Source of the DNA: Neonectria sp. B-13
Lineage: Eukaryota; Ascomycota; Sordariomycetes; Hypocreales; Nectriaceae
Assembly (NCBI GenBank): GCA_002682825.1
Contig: NOKP01000042.1
Location: 186,001-250,000 of the forward strand
DNA: 64,000 bases
Direction: 5' to 3'
Every line of letters begins with the position of its first letter. Position 1 is the first letter of the stretch. The position numbers and the translations under genes were made by a program. Shown piece after piece: positions 1 to 13,100 of this stretch. The notes beneath the pieces are model-generated. The model did not search any database and was not told the DNA's origin. It worked only from the letters and a program-made list of their open reading frames with translations.

Positions 1-385
1 AGCTATAAAGCTATATAAAAGGATTTAATAGAGAGAGTTAAAAGCTTAATAGTTATTCCTAGTATTAGTAGACTGATAGTAGCTATTATAGAGAGGGTAA
101 AAGTTAATAATTAGGTTTAAAATCCAAAGATATCCCTTTATTAAGCTTAAGTAAAGGAAATATATAATTCAATAGAATTATAGATAAGTAGAAACAGTAG
201 TTTAAATAGTAGTTTTAATAGTAAATATATTATTATATACTTCTTAAAAAACTATTATTAGTTTATAGTATTATTTCTTATCTCTTTTTATTATTAAATT
301 AATACTATAACTTTTCTTTCCTATATAAATAAATTAAAATATATATTAAAATACTAGTTTTTAATATTAATAAAAATAATAATAC

Positions 386-3300
386 TTATATTATAACTTT
401 ACTTTTTAATAAAACTATAGCACTACTATTATTACTATTATTTAATAATAGTATAAACTTATTATAAGAAATCATTACCTTAAGCTCATTCAGATAGCTA
501 TAATTCATCTCTTCCCTTTCTGCCTTCAAATAATACTCAGCAGCATTATAGTTAATGCCAAGTAATTGAAACAAGCGACCGAGATTGTAGTACGCTTCAG
601 CTTTGGGGCAGGGATTCAGCTGACCCTGACAATCATAACCAAGCTCTGCGTACTGGGAAAGGAATGACTGCCCCTGAAGGAGCAGGTACTGGCGGTTTGT
701 GGATTGCCTCTTCAGCCCGTAGTGTACATAAGCGAGTCCCAGGCTCAAATTAACCATAGGATTGTTTGGGTCCAAAGCCCGAGACCGGAGAAAGTAACCT
801 GTGACAAATTTAGAAACAGCCTTGAGCTGAGTTTGGCAATGACCCTGTTCGTACCTAGTGCATATGTGTAGCTCGTCGAGGTGAAGAGGATGTGACCGTA
901 AAGCATAAGTAAACAGGCATCAAGTGACAGTTCAGCGGAAGTTCCAGTTGCGTTTGCCGTTTCCCCATGCAGCCTGCCTGCTTCATGGGCATCGTCCGTG
1001 GCCTTTATCTGGCGGAGAATGTACTTCTGGGCAGGCCCTGAAGTGTACCAGGAAACTGGAGACTGACAGAGACTGGACAACAAAGCGAACATTCTGTACG
1101 AATCGGACATGGCGCCGTCTCGCATCAACTGTCGAGCCGTAGCTACGCACTTTTCCTCATCACTCATGTAAATAGCACATACTAGCACCGTCAGAACGAT
1201 CGAATACAGCAAAAGAGAGAACATCTTACCTGTCCATGCAACGTGTATTATGAAGCCGTGTTCTGGTGTTTGGAAGGCAGTCGAATCTCTGGCCGCTTCA
1301 CAAACTTGATATGCTTCATCTCGACGATGCGCCATGGCCAGCCCGATGGCATAATCTAGGAACAAGTCCAACCAGTTGTCAAAAGAGATTCCCTGATGAT
1401 TGTCCGTTTCAGTTGACCTTTGCTCGGGACCTTCGGACCCAGTGTGGGGAGCAATAGCTGTGATAGAAATGTCAGCCTAATACACAACATGTAGTAGTTA
1501 AGCATGCTGGAAAGACTCACTTCGCGCCAGCCTCTCGTACATTCGTGACAATTCGGTCTTCGGTTGACTAGGGTCAGGGTCCTCGAGTGAGTTCTTTGAA
1601 CCAAGGAAGTTCAGATACTTCTCCCAAGTATAGAACTTCTTCAGGGACCGAAAGTCATCGACCAACTCCTTCGAGGATGCCATCCAGGCGGAGACCAGGT
1701 CGTCCCGGCCGTCCTTGATTTGTTGCCGTAGATTCCGAACAATTTCATACTGCTGTGATAACTTCACTGCGCGGGATTGCTCGTCCTGCCGACGCTTATC
1801 TGGACCTGCCAGTCGTTTAGGCCTGTATCGCCGAAGCAGAACTCTCTTGCCGGAAGGATGATCTGGGCCCCGTGTACCAATTCCTCTGCGACGTGGGACC
1901 CGACCCTCCGGTCGAGCTGAAGAGTAAGGGATGGATGGACCCCCCAACTGCTGGCCCTGGTCATAGTCCTGATCCCGGGCCTCTCTAAGAGCCATCGCTT
2001 CGGCTGCTAAAATCAGAGCCTCTTCATCTTCCCGAGCTTTTTCGTACATGTTGGCGAGCTCAACGCGAGCATCAATGCTTTCCTCATCGGCGTCAATGGC
2101 GGCCAGGAAATATTCTTCCGCAGTGGCATGTTCGCCTTTAGCGGAATGGCACCGTCCCAGCTGTAGTAATACTGTGGCATCCACGTCCCCGGGGAGGTCC
2201 CGAAGTATTTCGTAATACTTGATGGCCAAGGAAGTCTCACCCCGATGGGCCAGTTCTTCGGCGACATCGAAAGCAAGAAATGGGAAATCAGCCGCGAAGT
2301 CTCTTGTGGGTTCTGCTGAAGGGTCAAACCACCACAGGTGTCTCTATTGCAAGGCATGAGCGTGGAAATGACGGCTGGTGGGGACGACTAACCATTGCCT
2401 CAAGCTCATCTCCGATCCGAAATCTGTAAATGGCCAGCCGGGCTCGCAAGTCGTGTGGCAGTGCTTGGCCATAAAGGCCAGGATCGTGGGCTTCAAAGCC
2501 AAATTCCGAAACAAGTGCACGCCTCTCATCGTCTGCATCCCACTCACGGTCATCTGTTTGCCAGTTATCCCAGTAGTTTTCGGACCCGCGACCCAGAAAC
2601 CACCGAGACAGTGACTTCAGCTGCCCAATAGCATCTAGGTAGCGGCCGGTCGACGCAAAAAGCTCAACATATATTCCCACATCATGCCATGGGGCATGGT
2701 TCAGGTCACTGGCGACGATAACTCTCTCGTGCTCAAAGAATCGCTCATACGCACTGATGGCGGCTGGAACAGCAGTTTCGGCATGTTTGTTGTCAACACA
2801 GGCTTCGGCGAGTTTTCGGACAATTTCGAGGTCGAAAGGGCGGTGCTTCAAGACAATCTTGTATTCGGTGATTGCGGCAGAAAGGTGGCCTTGTTTGTGG
2901 CATACCATCGCTTTGCCCAGTCTGGCGTCGATGTTGGTGTGATCGGCCCGCAACGCGGCTGAATAACACAGTCTAGCTGTGTGAAGATTCTCGGTCTCAT
3001 CATCCCCCATGGTGTCCAAGGCAAAAGATGCACATCGAAGCCAACCACCGACATCTTTGGGGCGAAGGTGAGCAGCGTATACCATGGCTGACAGTGCCTT
3101 GCTCAAGTCACCTTGCTCTCGGAAGATTGATGACAGGGTGGTCCAGGCTTGATGGGTCTCGGCATTGATTCTGATGACTTCAAATACCAGGTCTAAGGCC
3201 AGAGAGTAATCCCCACCGAGGAAGGCTTGGTTCACCTTGGCCAGGCGGGCTGTGATATCTCCTCGAGGCTTGGCCGCTTTACGAGGTCCACGAGCTCCCC

Positions 3301-3532
3301 TCCCGCGAGGAGCACTGCGTAGTTCACGCGGTTGCCCAGCCTCATCCCGTTGCGAGGCTAAGAATTCCCGAACGGACTCATCGAACTTGGCGATGTCGCC
3401 TTGCAGCTCCTCCAAGTCGGAGTCTACGTCCGATGCTTCGCCATCGTTTCTGCTTTTTGTTAGTGCGAGCCTCTTGGGGTGAGATCAGGCTGATCACCTT
3501 TCAACGGCATCCCCGCTTCTCGAGGAATCCAT
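386..3532 (-). CDS. tfc4: TFIIIC TPR subunit Tfc4 (left copy, 3' end degraded)
   Basis: Tfc4/Sfc4 is the TPR subunit of the RNA polymerase III factor TFIIIC, which bridges the A-box-bound complex and TFIIIB in the nucleus. Model exons: 3498-3532, 2393-3449, 1521-2343, 1230-1457, 855-1181 and 386-798. The first ATG exon (MDSSRSGDAVER) splices over a 48-bp intron with a CACTAAC branch site into an acidic segment. An RGRGARGPRK basic stretch follows, then TPR units from about residue 70 (NQAFLGGDYSLALDLVFEVI) to the C-terminus (YYNLGRLFQLLG). The model gives about 960 residues, near the family's usual size. The last 35 or so codons (below about 560) become AT-rich and lose family likeness, so the native C-terminus is mutated or lost. 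The stop at 386 is probably accidental. Confidence 0.9.
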
Positions 3533-3923
3533 GGTTCAGAAAGCGTGACCGCGTGGGCGTTGACATGAAAGATTTGACGTGCACAAAAAGTGGGAGGCAG
3601 AGAGCTGTGGCTGGGGTGTGGAGGTACTTTAAGTTGATTGAGTGGCACGTGAGCAACCGCACTGCCGGTTTCATGCCCGCACATTGATACAGTCTCGTCA
3701 CCCATTTTCCCAGTGCATGTTCAGTTGTTTATAATTAATGGAATCCAATACAGTGTGCATATCTTGGTGCACCGGCTCAACACGACGCTATTCGCCTATG
3801 TTGCTACGAAATCCGTCATTTCACTCGCCATCTTAAGGAATGTAGTAAAAAACGACCTTGGGTGCCTGATCCTTGGTAGTTGGTCTGTTCCTCGTATCTC
3901 TACAGATTCGGTCTCGGTGTTTC

Positions 3924-5896
3924 CTAAGCTAGCTTCCCCTCGGCTTTGGCATCTGCACAGAATATTAGCTCCATAACCAGTTAAATAGAGTCAAATCCTA
4001 CCTTTGACCTGATCGAAGACCTTGAGCATTTTCCTGCGGGCTCCAAGAGCGTTTACACCGCGATCCTCGAGTGCCTTATCGTCCAACTCGACTAGTTCCG
4101 TCCACTTCATGTCCTTCAAATTGTCAGTGTACTTGTGAAGTCGAAGGCTGCGGAGCCAGCTAGGAATATCCTGCAGAAGTGTTGGGTCGGTTGGGTCTTC
4201 TGGAGGCTTCGAGCTGCCTCTGCGCCCCCGAGGCGACCGACCACGCACCATATCCGAATGATCAGATAGGTAGCCTTCGTGACCGCCCATCCCCATCTGA
4301 CTCAGGTTCACAGAGGGAATGCCACTCCCCATCAGCGGCGACGTCCCGTCATAAGCACTGAGGAAGCCATTGTTTTGTGGGGATGTGAATGGAGCCATGT
4401 GACTCATTCCAGGCTGCATGGCGAGTCCTGGAGAACTGGGTCGCGAGCGCTGGCCGCCGCCGAGACCCAGGCTCTGCTGCTGGGCCTGAATTGCCATGAG
4501 TTGTTCGCGACTAAGCACCTGCCCATGCTCATTGATCATCACCACATTGGTGCCCGGGAGATTGATTCCCTGGGGTCCAGGGGACATTGGCATTTGTCCA
4601 TTCCCGGAGGCGTCATTGGACCTTGCCCGACGATATTTCCGAACGTCGTCCAATGCGAATCGGTTGTTTACGGTGGAGAGCGCTGCCAGCTTCATGGCGG
4701 TGGCGTTGGCAACCATGTCGGCCTGGGTGCCACCAGCGTTGGCGGCATTGAAACTGGAGGCCATAGGTGTATTCACCATGGATGCCCAGTTCCCACTTCC
4801 GGCATTGTAAGGAGAAAGGAGGGGCAGATCTGCTGGGTTGTTGTTGTCCGGAGCATTGAGCGTTGTGCTCTGAATAGCGGAATTGTTAGCTAACTGGGGG
4901 CGTGGAGATCGAAGTCCGCTCGCCGGAGTTGGCTGCACAAACTGGCCCATTGGCGGCTGAGCATTGGTGCCCTTCTGGCCGGATTGGTCTCCTGAGCCAC
5001 TGGCCCAGGGGGAAGAAGGGTTTGCCGTATCCCGAGAGTCTTGTGGATTGGCGATGGTGGCACTAGCCATGGAAGTACGTGGGTCCATGGCAGTGCTGTT
5101 TCGATTCGACGAGGGCGGATTGCCTGTCTGCTGAGTGAACTTGGCTTTCTCGGTAGCAATGGCGGCAGCGGCGTCTGGGAACATGGCGTTTATGGTTGAT
5201 GGATCAAGTCCCGAGTGACGCTTCGATGACGATATAGCAGAGTTCCTGGACATCGAGTTTCGAGCGGGTTCCACATTGAGTTTGTTCATCGCATCGCTAA
5301 GGCGGTTTGACATGGGATCTGCTGACATGTTAGGACTCTTCGAGACGGCCGGTGCTGTAATTGCTGCACAATATACCTTTATCAAAGCTGGCAGGAGACA
5401 AAACGCCCGACATAGGGTGATTCTTGCCCATCTGCTGGAGAACTTGAATAAAGAAGCGAATCTGGACCTGGGTTGTCTGCTGCAGAAGAGCATACAGAGC
5501 GGCGGTACGTTCAGCTTCGCTCAGAACTCGGAACCATTGTTCGATAGCGCTGAGTTCGTCCTTGAAATCCTGGTCCAATGTCGCAGCTGCCATCTCTTCA
5601 AGCGTCGTCTCGTACTGGTCAATGTCCGCAATCCATTGCTGAGCGATCTTGTCCTGGGAGTCCGGCTCTGAGCTGCCAGGGCCCAGATTCTGTTGAGTCT
5701 GGCCATAGAAATCCGATGAAGGCCGAATGCGGCTGGGCGGTAAAGGTCCAGAAAGAGCAGCCATGTCGGCGGAGGCACGAAGAGAATGCCCTGAACCAAT
5801 AGCCCTCGAGGAGGGAGGTCGCAACGAGGATGCCGTGTTGGCTTCCGGCGTGCTGTTGCGATTTCCGATAACGTGGTTTCCCGACATGTTGAGCAT
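3924..5896 (-). CDS. vts1: Vts1 SAM-domain RNA-binding post-transcriptional regulator (left copy)
   Basis: Vts1 (Smaug family) binds hairpins in mRNAs through its SAM domain and promotes deadenylation and decay in the cytoplasm. Exons: 5377-5896, 4002-5321 and 3924-3952, giving about 622 residues. An N-terminal conserved block ([18 protein letters not shown], then [20 protein letters not shown]) precedes a long low-complexity Ser/Asn/Pro/Met region. The SAM domain lies at about residues 550-612 ([20 protein letters not shown], then [16 protein letters not shown]). The start MLNMSGNH is the first in-frame ATG; three residues further is an alternative. Intron 1 (55 bp) carries a CCTAACAT branch site. 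The last exon encodes only the final nine residues. Confidence 0.92.
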
Positions 5897-7221
5897 TATT
5901 GAGTAGAGGCTGGGTTCGTTGAAGAGAACTGGTTCGAAGAAGGGAGTTATGGGAGATGTTGCTGTTGCACGCAAGCGTGGTTGGGACGGCGGTAAGGTGG
6001 GAAGGATGATACAAGAACCGTCTCTCGACTCCTGCAGTGACCGGCTGACCTCAAAGGAGTTTGGACAAGAAGCAGGGAGGCAAACTATCGCATCTTCTGC
6101 CGGGCGAAGAAGGACGGCACTGGCGAGGAGTTAGCAGAGAGCTCGGTGAAGGGCCACCTGTTGGAAAGCCTCCTCTGGTATGACTTAGAACAGGTGGCCA
6201 GGAAAGGACAGGGGAGGAGCTGAGAACCCGTACCGCGCAAAAAGATATAGGAGGGCAATGAAGGGACGATGTCTGCTTCCAGGCAGGCCACAGAATTTCT
6301 TGATTAGATCCCGCCGCTGCAACTGCGGACCAACGTCCTCTAGCAATATTACTCTGAGTCGTGGGTACGTAGAGGGAGGTTTGAGCAGAGGCTGCTGGGA
6401 CTCTTCCACTGTTAACCCCAAGGCTTCAGCCCCTGTGCTTACCTAAGACGCCTGTCCACGAGGCCTAGTTTATGCCCCGCCAAAAAGCAACTCATGCCTG
6501 AGGCATGAAATCCACCATCCGCTGGCGAAGACACCGAGCCCTTGCTCTCTTCGGTGGAGACGGTTTGGGAATCCGGTGACCCTCAATTGTTACGGACTGC
6601 CCGTACTCCGTACAGCAGTACCTTAATTACCGCCGGCCCTGCAGACCACCCAGATACCTGGGCAACTAGGTACTTACAAGGCATCCCGGGCTATTCTATA
6701 ACACCCGAACTAAGGGTGGTTGAAGACTACACAGGTTGTTCGACTTGGACATCTATCATGTACTTCGTTGCGAAATAGCTTGCGTACAACAGACAGCAAA
6801 GGAATGATTGGTGTCGGTTATTTTTACCACCCGTAGTTCAACTGTTATGGAATGACCTGTGGGACCTGTTGCAGTCACCCATTGGGTTATCGAACCGGAC
6901 ACTACATTGCATTACTTCGTAGCTGCTGAGTGGCGGTCGGGATAGAAGCCCACTGGATTTCATAGCGCCTCACGCCAGTCACAATACAGCGGGTTGGGGA
7001 GTAACAGCTTCTTTTTCCTAGAGCCTGGAAGAAATGCACATGTCGACTCGGAACCGTCACGTTGCTGATGCACCAGCACGGGTTTAGATGGCCACCCGCT
7101 TCAGTAGACGAACCGCATGGTATTTCCCTTCGTCTATTTATGCGGTCTATGCTGTGTTGGTCCCATGGCCAGGCAGAGTGCTTGCTCCGATTTTCAACCT
7201 TTGCCTTTCCTGCCCAGTACC

Positions 7222-7590
7222 TCAAGCGGACTCACGCTTGCCCTCCTTGAGCTCCTTCTATTAAATGTGTTAGCACGTTGTGTTCCATTTTCGCATTCTC
7301 GGTCGGGGTGCGTACCAGGGCCTTCATGCTGCCGTGAAGAGCATGTCGGTGGTTGCGTCGGAACTTGGGGTCGGTGCCGTTAAGAGACGGGTATCGCGAA
7401 GTCTTGGGCTTCTTGATGCTGATCAAATAGTCAGCGCCCGAGGTTTCAATAAGATGCATCAATCAAACATACCCGTTTCGGTGGGCCTTGGCCGACTGGT
7501 TGTGCTGAGAGGAGTTTTTTGACTCTGAAGATCGTCAGTAATGCATATATCGGACGTGAATAGGCTGGGGGATTATCACATACTCGCCAT
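7222..7590 (-). CDS. rpl29: 60S ribosomal protein eL29 (left copy)
   Basis: eL29 is a small basic protein of the large cytosolic ribosomal subunit. Exons: 7584-7590, 7473-7524, 7316-7418 and 7222-7257. Joined they give 65 residues starting MAKSKNSSQHNQSAKAHRNG and containing KKPKTSRYPSLNGTDPKFRR and NHRHALHGSMKAL, which are diagnostic of the family and of full length. Intron 1 falls after only seven coding bases. Three introns in 65 codons is dense but normal for fungal ribosomal-protein genes. Expression is expected to be constitutive and high. Confidence 0.96.
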
Positions 7591-8173
7591 TGCTGCTGTT
7601 GGATGCGCTTTGTCGACGGTGAAAGGGTCGCGAAGTTGCAGAGAGGATGCCGAAAATGTGTGCGAACATTGAACGACAAGCCCTAGCCGATGAAAGGTGT
7701 GGGGTATTCCGTTGCTGACATAAGCATTCGGGGTTTCGCGAATCCCAATACCTGAGCCACATCGTAGAATTCCTACCATGCCGCCGTATGGAGATGGGGC
7801 GTTTTGGACCACTAGCCACAGTTACCCTTCGCCTAATGCACCTAATTGACCGATGACGAGAGCGTGCATCTCGACTCTTTTGAGACTCGAGTGTACTTAC
7901 AGAGCCGTACATGGGTCGTCGAAGACTTCATCGCCTGCAACGCACCAAGTGAGTAGCACAATACGGATTCGGAATACGGACTCGGCCCGCTTGGAATGGT
8001 TTATCTTTGATGGGTTCATTCACTGAATCTAGAGGGCAGAACTCTGGAAATGGTTTCAGGTACCCATGTGATGTTCGTCCCGATTCTGTTCGCAACCTGG
8101 CAAGTACAAAAAGTTTCCACATCCATCTATCAATAAATTCTCCTAAACACCAGTGCAGTTCCGGTTACACTCT

Positions 8174-9365
8174 TTATCTCGACGTTGCGAGTGGCTTGGC
8201 TGCGACGCTGTGCAAGCTCCCAGCGGTCGCAGAAGCTGTGAGCTGGGCGGCGGAGCGAAGCTGCTGCAGGCGAACGGTTTTGAGATACCGCAAGAAGAGG
8301 ACGAAGAGGAGCTCAACCCTACAAGCTGGTTAGTGACTTGACCAAGGAGTCACGGGGTTTACATACCTCTCTTTTGTCATCATGAGAATGCCCTGGACGA
8401 GGAGACCCTTGAAGATTTGGGGCGCGATACCCTTGAAGAGGCCTAGCAAGCCTTCATGCTCAATAATGAACTTCATCACCTCAATAAAACTGCCAAAAGG
8501 TTTGCCATTCCTGACTGGGGGAGGCCTGGACTGAAGCCCAACTTTGGCCACAATGAGCGGTTGAGTGGCGATTGTTGCCAATGTCTTGGACATTGCTCCA
8601 AGGACTATCATGAGGTTAGAAAGCTGATGTGGACAACGTCATTATGGGAGCACTCACGAAATGCTTCCCACGGCTTCAAGCTAGCCTTTCCGGGGAAGAA
8701 CACCTCTTTCAATCGCTCATACGCGCCGTACGTGATTGCAGGGTTGACAACAAGCACGAGACTCGCTTTTAAGCCTCTCCACAAGCCTGATACGCCATCC
8801 GGCCCGTCAATAACCTCGCGTGCCGTAGCGAAGATGCCCTTGCGCTCATCCTTCTTGGCGGTTTGCTGGCGGGTAGTCACCACAGCGACGGGTATAGTGC
8901 ACAACTGAGCAACGGCACCAGCAACAGCGCCCAAGGCAAGCTCCACGACGGTCGACGGAGCCGCGCCTCCGTTGGCCGACTTGACATAGAGCGTGCGAAC
9001 AATGCTATACCAGTAGAAGTAGGCGAAGTTGGTCGATGCGACGCCAATCAAGGAGCCGTTGATGCCTGCATAGAGCCCCCGAACACCGTCATCGGCCACG
9101 ATTCGCGAGAGCGCATCCCAGGTTGAGGCGTAGTGAGGTTCGTCGTCGGCGGCAGGGGAGCCATCGGTTGGATTGGGCCGGACCTGAACCTGAAGTCGCG
9201 TCTTGACGCTGCGAGGCAACAAAGTCAACAGGAGTAAGGGAAAGTTCATCAGAGGCCGACTTACATGTCAAGAGGGTATACCAGGGCATTTGCAAGAACT
9301 GCGCCTGTGGCTCCGGCTACGGCGCGGCCCCAGGGCGAAATGGTAGGCTTGGATTGCGCAGCCAT
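8174..9365 (-). CDS. ant1: Peroxisomal adenine-nucleotide carrier, Ant1/Pmp47 type (left copy)
   Basis: This is a mitochondrial-carrier-family protein of the peroxisomal branch (yeast Ant1, Candida Pmp47, SLC25A17). These exchange ATP for AMP across the peroxisomal membrane and support fatty-acid activation. Exons: 9265-9365, 8658-9208, 8367-8604 and 8174-8318, giving 344 residues. Three carrier repeats are visible: PLDIVKTRLQ at residue 31, IPVAVVTTRQQ near 139 and TQPLIVAKVGLQ near 231. The third repeat's IATQPLIVAKVGLQSRPPP is characteristic of this branch. The start is the only ATG before the first repeat. It is divergent from palB. Confidence 0.9.
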
Positions 9366-10220
9366 GACGGTCGGCGGCGGTCGGTCGATGAGACGAGACG
9401 TCGAGGTTACAACGGGAAGGCGCGTTCGAAAGCAACAAGGCACAGTTGGCTCCGGCTAGGTCGTGAGGCGAACAAAAGTCCGGGCTCTGGCATCATCATA
9501 TTGGCATAGAGATCCAAGGACCAAGGTCGGACGGCCCGCTGCCGTGGGTCATCTGAACCTCGGCCCTGCACCGGTTTCGGCAAATGGGAGAGGACGCCCC
9601 GCCTGTGACTGGCCCGCTTTTCTGACCTCGGTTAGTGACTTAGGGAGGCGCGCTGGAAGGACATCGGGCTGGTTGCATGAGCCTAGCATGGCCGAGGGTA
9701 AGGTCGTGGGAGTGATGGCAGGAGCCAACCTACGAGGGAGGGTGTCTGGGTACTAAGGTGTGGCGCGTCGATTGAGCGCTCGGGGCAATGGTGGTGGTAC
9801 CTAATTACTGGATGGATGGATGGATGTACGAATAGTCGGCGCATGAAAAGGGCGGCGTCATTCAGCCATGGTCTCCTATTAACTGCCCATACACTGTACT
9901 TGCCTACTTACCCAACGCACCGGCATGACATTGCATAATGCCAATTCACCTAAGTTATCCACGGCGGGGCAGTTCAACCATGGGTCCACTTGGGGCTCTA
10001 CAGCGCCGCAGGCATGTACGGATAGGGAGGTAGGCACTTACCTACTAGGCAGGCACGTATGTGAATTAGTACGTAAGGCAGGTAGGTTCGCAGTGAGAGC
10101 GTGGGAGTGGGGGCAAGGGGTTATCTGATCTCCGAGCATCTTGCTCCACCGCGGGGATGTTCAACCTCGAATAGACGCGCTGTGATGTGGGCATCTGGCG
10201 CCATGATTCAGTAGAACGCC
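9366..10220. promoter_or_regulatory. Divergent ant1-palB intergenic region (left; right mirror 21280-22134)
   Basis: These 855 bp separate two head-to-head genes and must hold both promoters. The DNA contains a GATG microsatellite at 9811-9826 (mirror 21674-21689) and many TACCTA/TAGGTA-like short motifs between about 9890 and 10100. I looked for clustered GCCARG PacC sites, which might be expected at a pH-pathway gene, and saw none that were convincing. Confidence 0.6.
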
Positions 10221-13100
10221 ATGGAGAGGAGAGCTCAGGTGAGTTAACATCTATCCTCGCAAGGCTGCCGCAGCTAGGGCCGTCGCCATCGCAGCCTCAA
10301 CCAGAGAAGGCAACCACAATGGCTGGCGCGGATGGTGAGACAACGTGGCATCACCAATGAATACTGACCACCCCGACTACCTAGGCCGCCGAGTCTCTTG
10401 CTGCGAGATCGAGCGGCCAAGCGGCCCTCGATCATGCCATCCAGGCAGCCGACTTGTACATGCGCGCAGCTGCCGAAGCTGCGAGCAAACCCGAAGCAAC
10501 TCGCCTGCGACAGAAATGCCAACAGCTCATCACGGCGGCTGAGCGACTCAAGGCCTCACAGACAAAGACAACGCCGGTGCAGCCGCCGGGCATACTGCAA
10601 CAGACTTCTCGCCTACATGGCAATTACTTCCCTCCTTGGACAACAGCCCCCGCCAATTCAGATTTCCGTCTTCTCCCGGGAGAGGTGCCCTTCACGTAAG
10701 TCGTGTCTATCTCCATGCCGGACGAGCCTCACAGCTGACGTCCCACTCGTGATAATGCTGCCCTCGCGCTCTCGCCGAGGCAAGCAGCAACCTTTGACGG
10801 CTGGAAGAGGCCGCGAGAACTCTATAGGGTGGGGGAAGACGTCAACGATGAGACCTTCATGGATTCAGGTAACGGGTGTGATCTAGTGCAGGACTTGACC
10901 ACCGACTGCTCCGTCGTCGCCAGTCTCTGTGCAGCCATGCGAATCATGACCGGCCAAAAATCGGTAAGTAATTGTAACTCGTTTGCTATGTCACCTGCTT
11001 GTTTGTCTCTTTCTATCGTCGTATAGTATCATAACCGTGGGCTTCTTAGGTTCTGGCTTCGATTTTGCATCCCTTCGATCGGGCCAGAGGCATGCCAACG
11101 TTTTCCGCCTCTGGGAAGTATGTCCTCCGGTTGCACTTCAACGGTTGCTTTCGACGCGTTGTCATTGACGAAAGACTCCCCGCCTCCTTGACTGATCGGA
11201 CTCTCTACGTTGTCGACCGTCAAAATCCCTTTCTTATCTGGCCTGCACTTCTCGAAAAGGCTTACTTAAAAGTGCGAGGCGGGTACGATTTCCCTGGCAG
11301 CAACTCGGGGACTGACCTATGGGTTCTCACCGGATGGATTCCCGAGCAACTATTCCTTCAAAGGTAACCATCTCCTCTTGTTTCCAGCATGTTTTAAGGG
11401 GTGCTTGGCCGGCTCCTCGAGGTTTATGTCCACGTTACTTATGCGTCGATTAATACAGGGAGGATCTTCATATTGATCTTGTGTGGAAGAGGATCAAGAC
11501 TGCCCACGACTTGGAAGATGTTGTTGTCACTCTGGGAACAGGGCGCATATCTACCGAGGAGGAGGACATCCTGGGTTTGATTGGTGAGCACGACTACGCG
11601 GTAATGGCCCTCGACATGGTCGGAGACACTCGAAGACTTCTGGTCAAGAATCCGTGGTGCAACGGACCGGTATGGAAGGGAACCACCTCGACCCCTCCCC
11701 CAACGCTACGAGTTAACGATGACGTTAAGTTCCCTCAATCAAGAGAGAACTCTGGCCGTGACCAGCTCCCGACCGGCTCGTTTTGGATGTCACTTGAGGA
11801 TGTTGTTCAACATTTTGAGTCCATGTACCTGAACTGGAATCCAGCACGATTTGCCCATCGCCAAGACCATCACTTCACCTGGAATATCCCTCCTGCTAGA
11901 CTCGCGTCGTCACTGGTGCGCAACCCGCAATATTCACTCGAATGCCCCAACGGTGGGCCGATATGGATCCTCGCCAGCCGACACTTTAGGGATGCCGAAC
12001 TTCAGATAGCCCGAACAAGAACTGACTCTATGGCTGCAGTATCGCGACAACTTGGATTCATGAGCATCCTTGTCTTTGATAATGAGGGCCACAGAGTCCA
12101 GATAAGCGATGGTGAAGTCTATCGTGGGCCTTACGTGGATTCGCCTCAGACACTCGCGCGTCTCGAGACGAGCCCGGGAAAGCGATATACGATTGTTCTT
12201 GACCAGCACGAATTTCCACTTCCTAATTATACGCTCACGCTTTCGCTCTTCTCCCAAGAATCTCTAAACGTAAAGGAGGCTAGGGATGCGATGGCACACT
12301 ACAAGGAGGCTGCCGGAACCTGGAGCAGGCGCACTGCTGGTGGTAATGCCGCCTGTTCGACATACTTGCTGAACCCCCAGTTCAAGTTGAATCTTCCTCA
12401 CGCGAGCCCAATCTCTATCTTGCTTTCCACGGATAACCACGACATCCACGTCCATGTCGATCTGGTCTGGGCTCACGGGAAACGAGCCACCACACTGAAG
12501 GTCCGAGACTTGGTGGGATCCTCTGGCGAATATCGACGGGGATGTAGCGTTGCAAATATCGCACGGGTCGATCCTGGCGTCTACACAGTCGTTTGCTCAA
12601 CTTTTGATGCGGGTCAGATGGCTGAGTTTGCTCTCGGGGTATCGTCGATGACACCCGTAACGCTGGAGCCCATTCCTGCTGATGCTGCTGGACGATTGCA
12701 ATCGACCTTGCCACCGTTCAGGTTGTCTGAAGGGGAAGAGGTCCGACGCATGCCTCTGTCCGTGTCTTGGCTCACGCGGATGAGCGTAAAAGCACGAAGT
12801 GTGGCTCAACTAGGTGCGGAGCCTGGGAGCCGGCCAGTCTCTACTCTAGCGACGCGCCTCTCCGTTGTTCACGGCTGGGCCCCGGAGCAAACCCTTATCG
12901 CCATCTCCGGTGACGGCGAGTTCCAGGAACCGACGGCCGGCGTTCGCACACCTGAGTTTGACATGGAGCCTGGGCGTATACTTCGGGAGGGAATGTGGCT
13001 TGTCGTGGAAAGCATGGGGACACACAACGTTGCCGAGGATATCGAGATAGAGCTTCATAGCGATGCTCCCGTCCATGTCGGGCCCTGGGAACTGATGTAA
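10221..13100 (+). CDS. palB: Calpain-like cysteine protease PalB/Rim13 (left copy)
   Basis: PalB/Rim13 is the protease of the ambient-pH pathway; it is recruited to ESCRT-III and is needed for the first cleavage of the PacC/Rim101 factor. Exons: 10221-10238, 10385-10695, 10780-10963 (see caveat), 11050-11363 and 11459-13100, giving about 822 residues. The N-terminus (MERRAQAAESL, ALDHAIQAADLYMRAA) is an MIT-like helical domain. The calpain triad is present: Cys153 in TTDCSVVASL, His320 in GEHDYAVMAL and Asn340 in VKNPW. C-terminal beta-rich domains follow. Caveat: the second intron has a good GTAAGT donor at 10696, but the nearest AG after the in-frame TGA at 10736-10738 is at 10778-10779, so its acceptor is uncertain. 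The gene converges on the C2H2 gene. Confidence 0.9.

Noticed and set aside
4279..4893. 204-codon frame antisense to vts1 (mirror 26607-27221)
   Set aside because: Lies entirely opposite the vts1 low-complexity coding region; composition is a shadow of the real gene.
10398..10886. 162-codon frame overlapping palB
   Set aside because: Alternative frame over the palB second exon and intron; the calpain frame carries the conserved residues.
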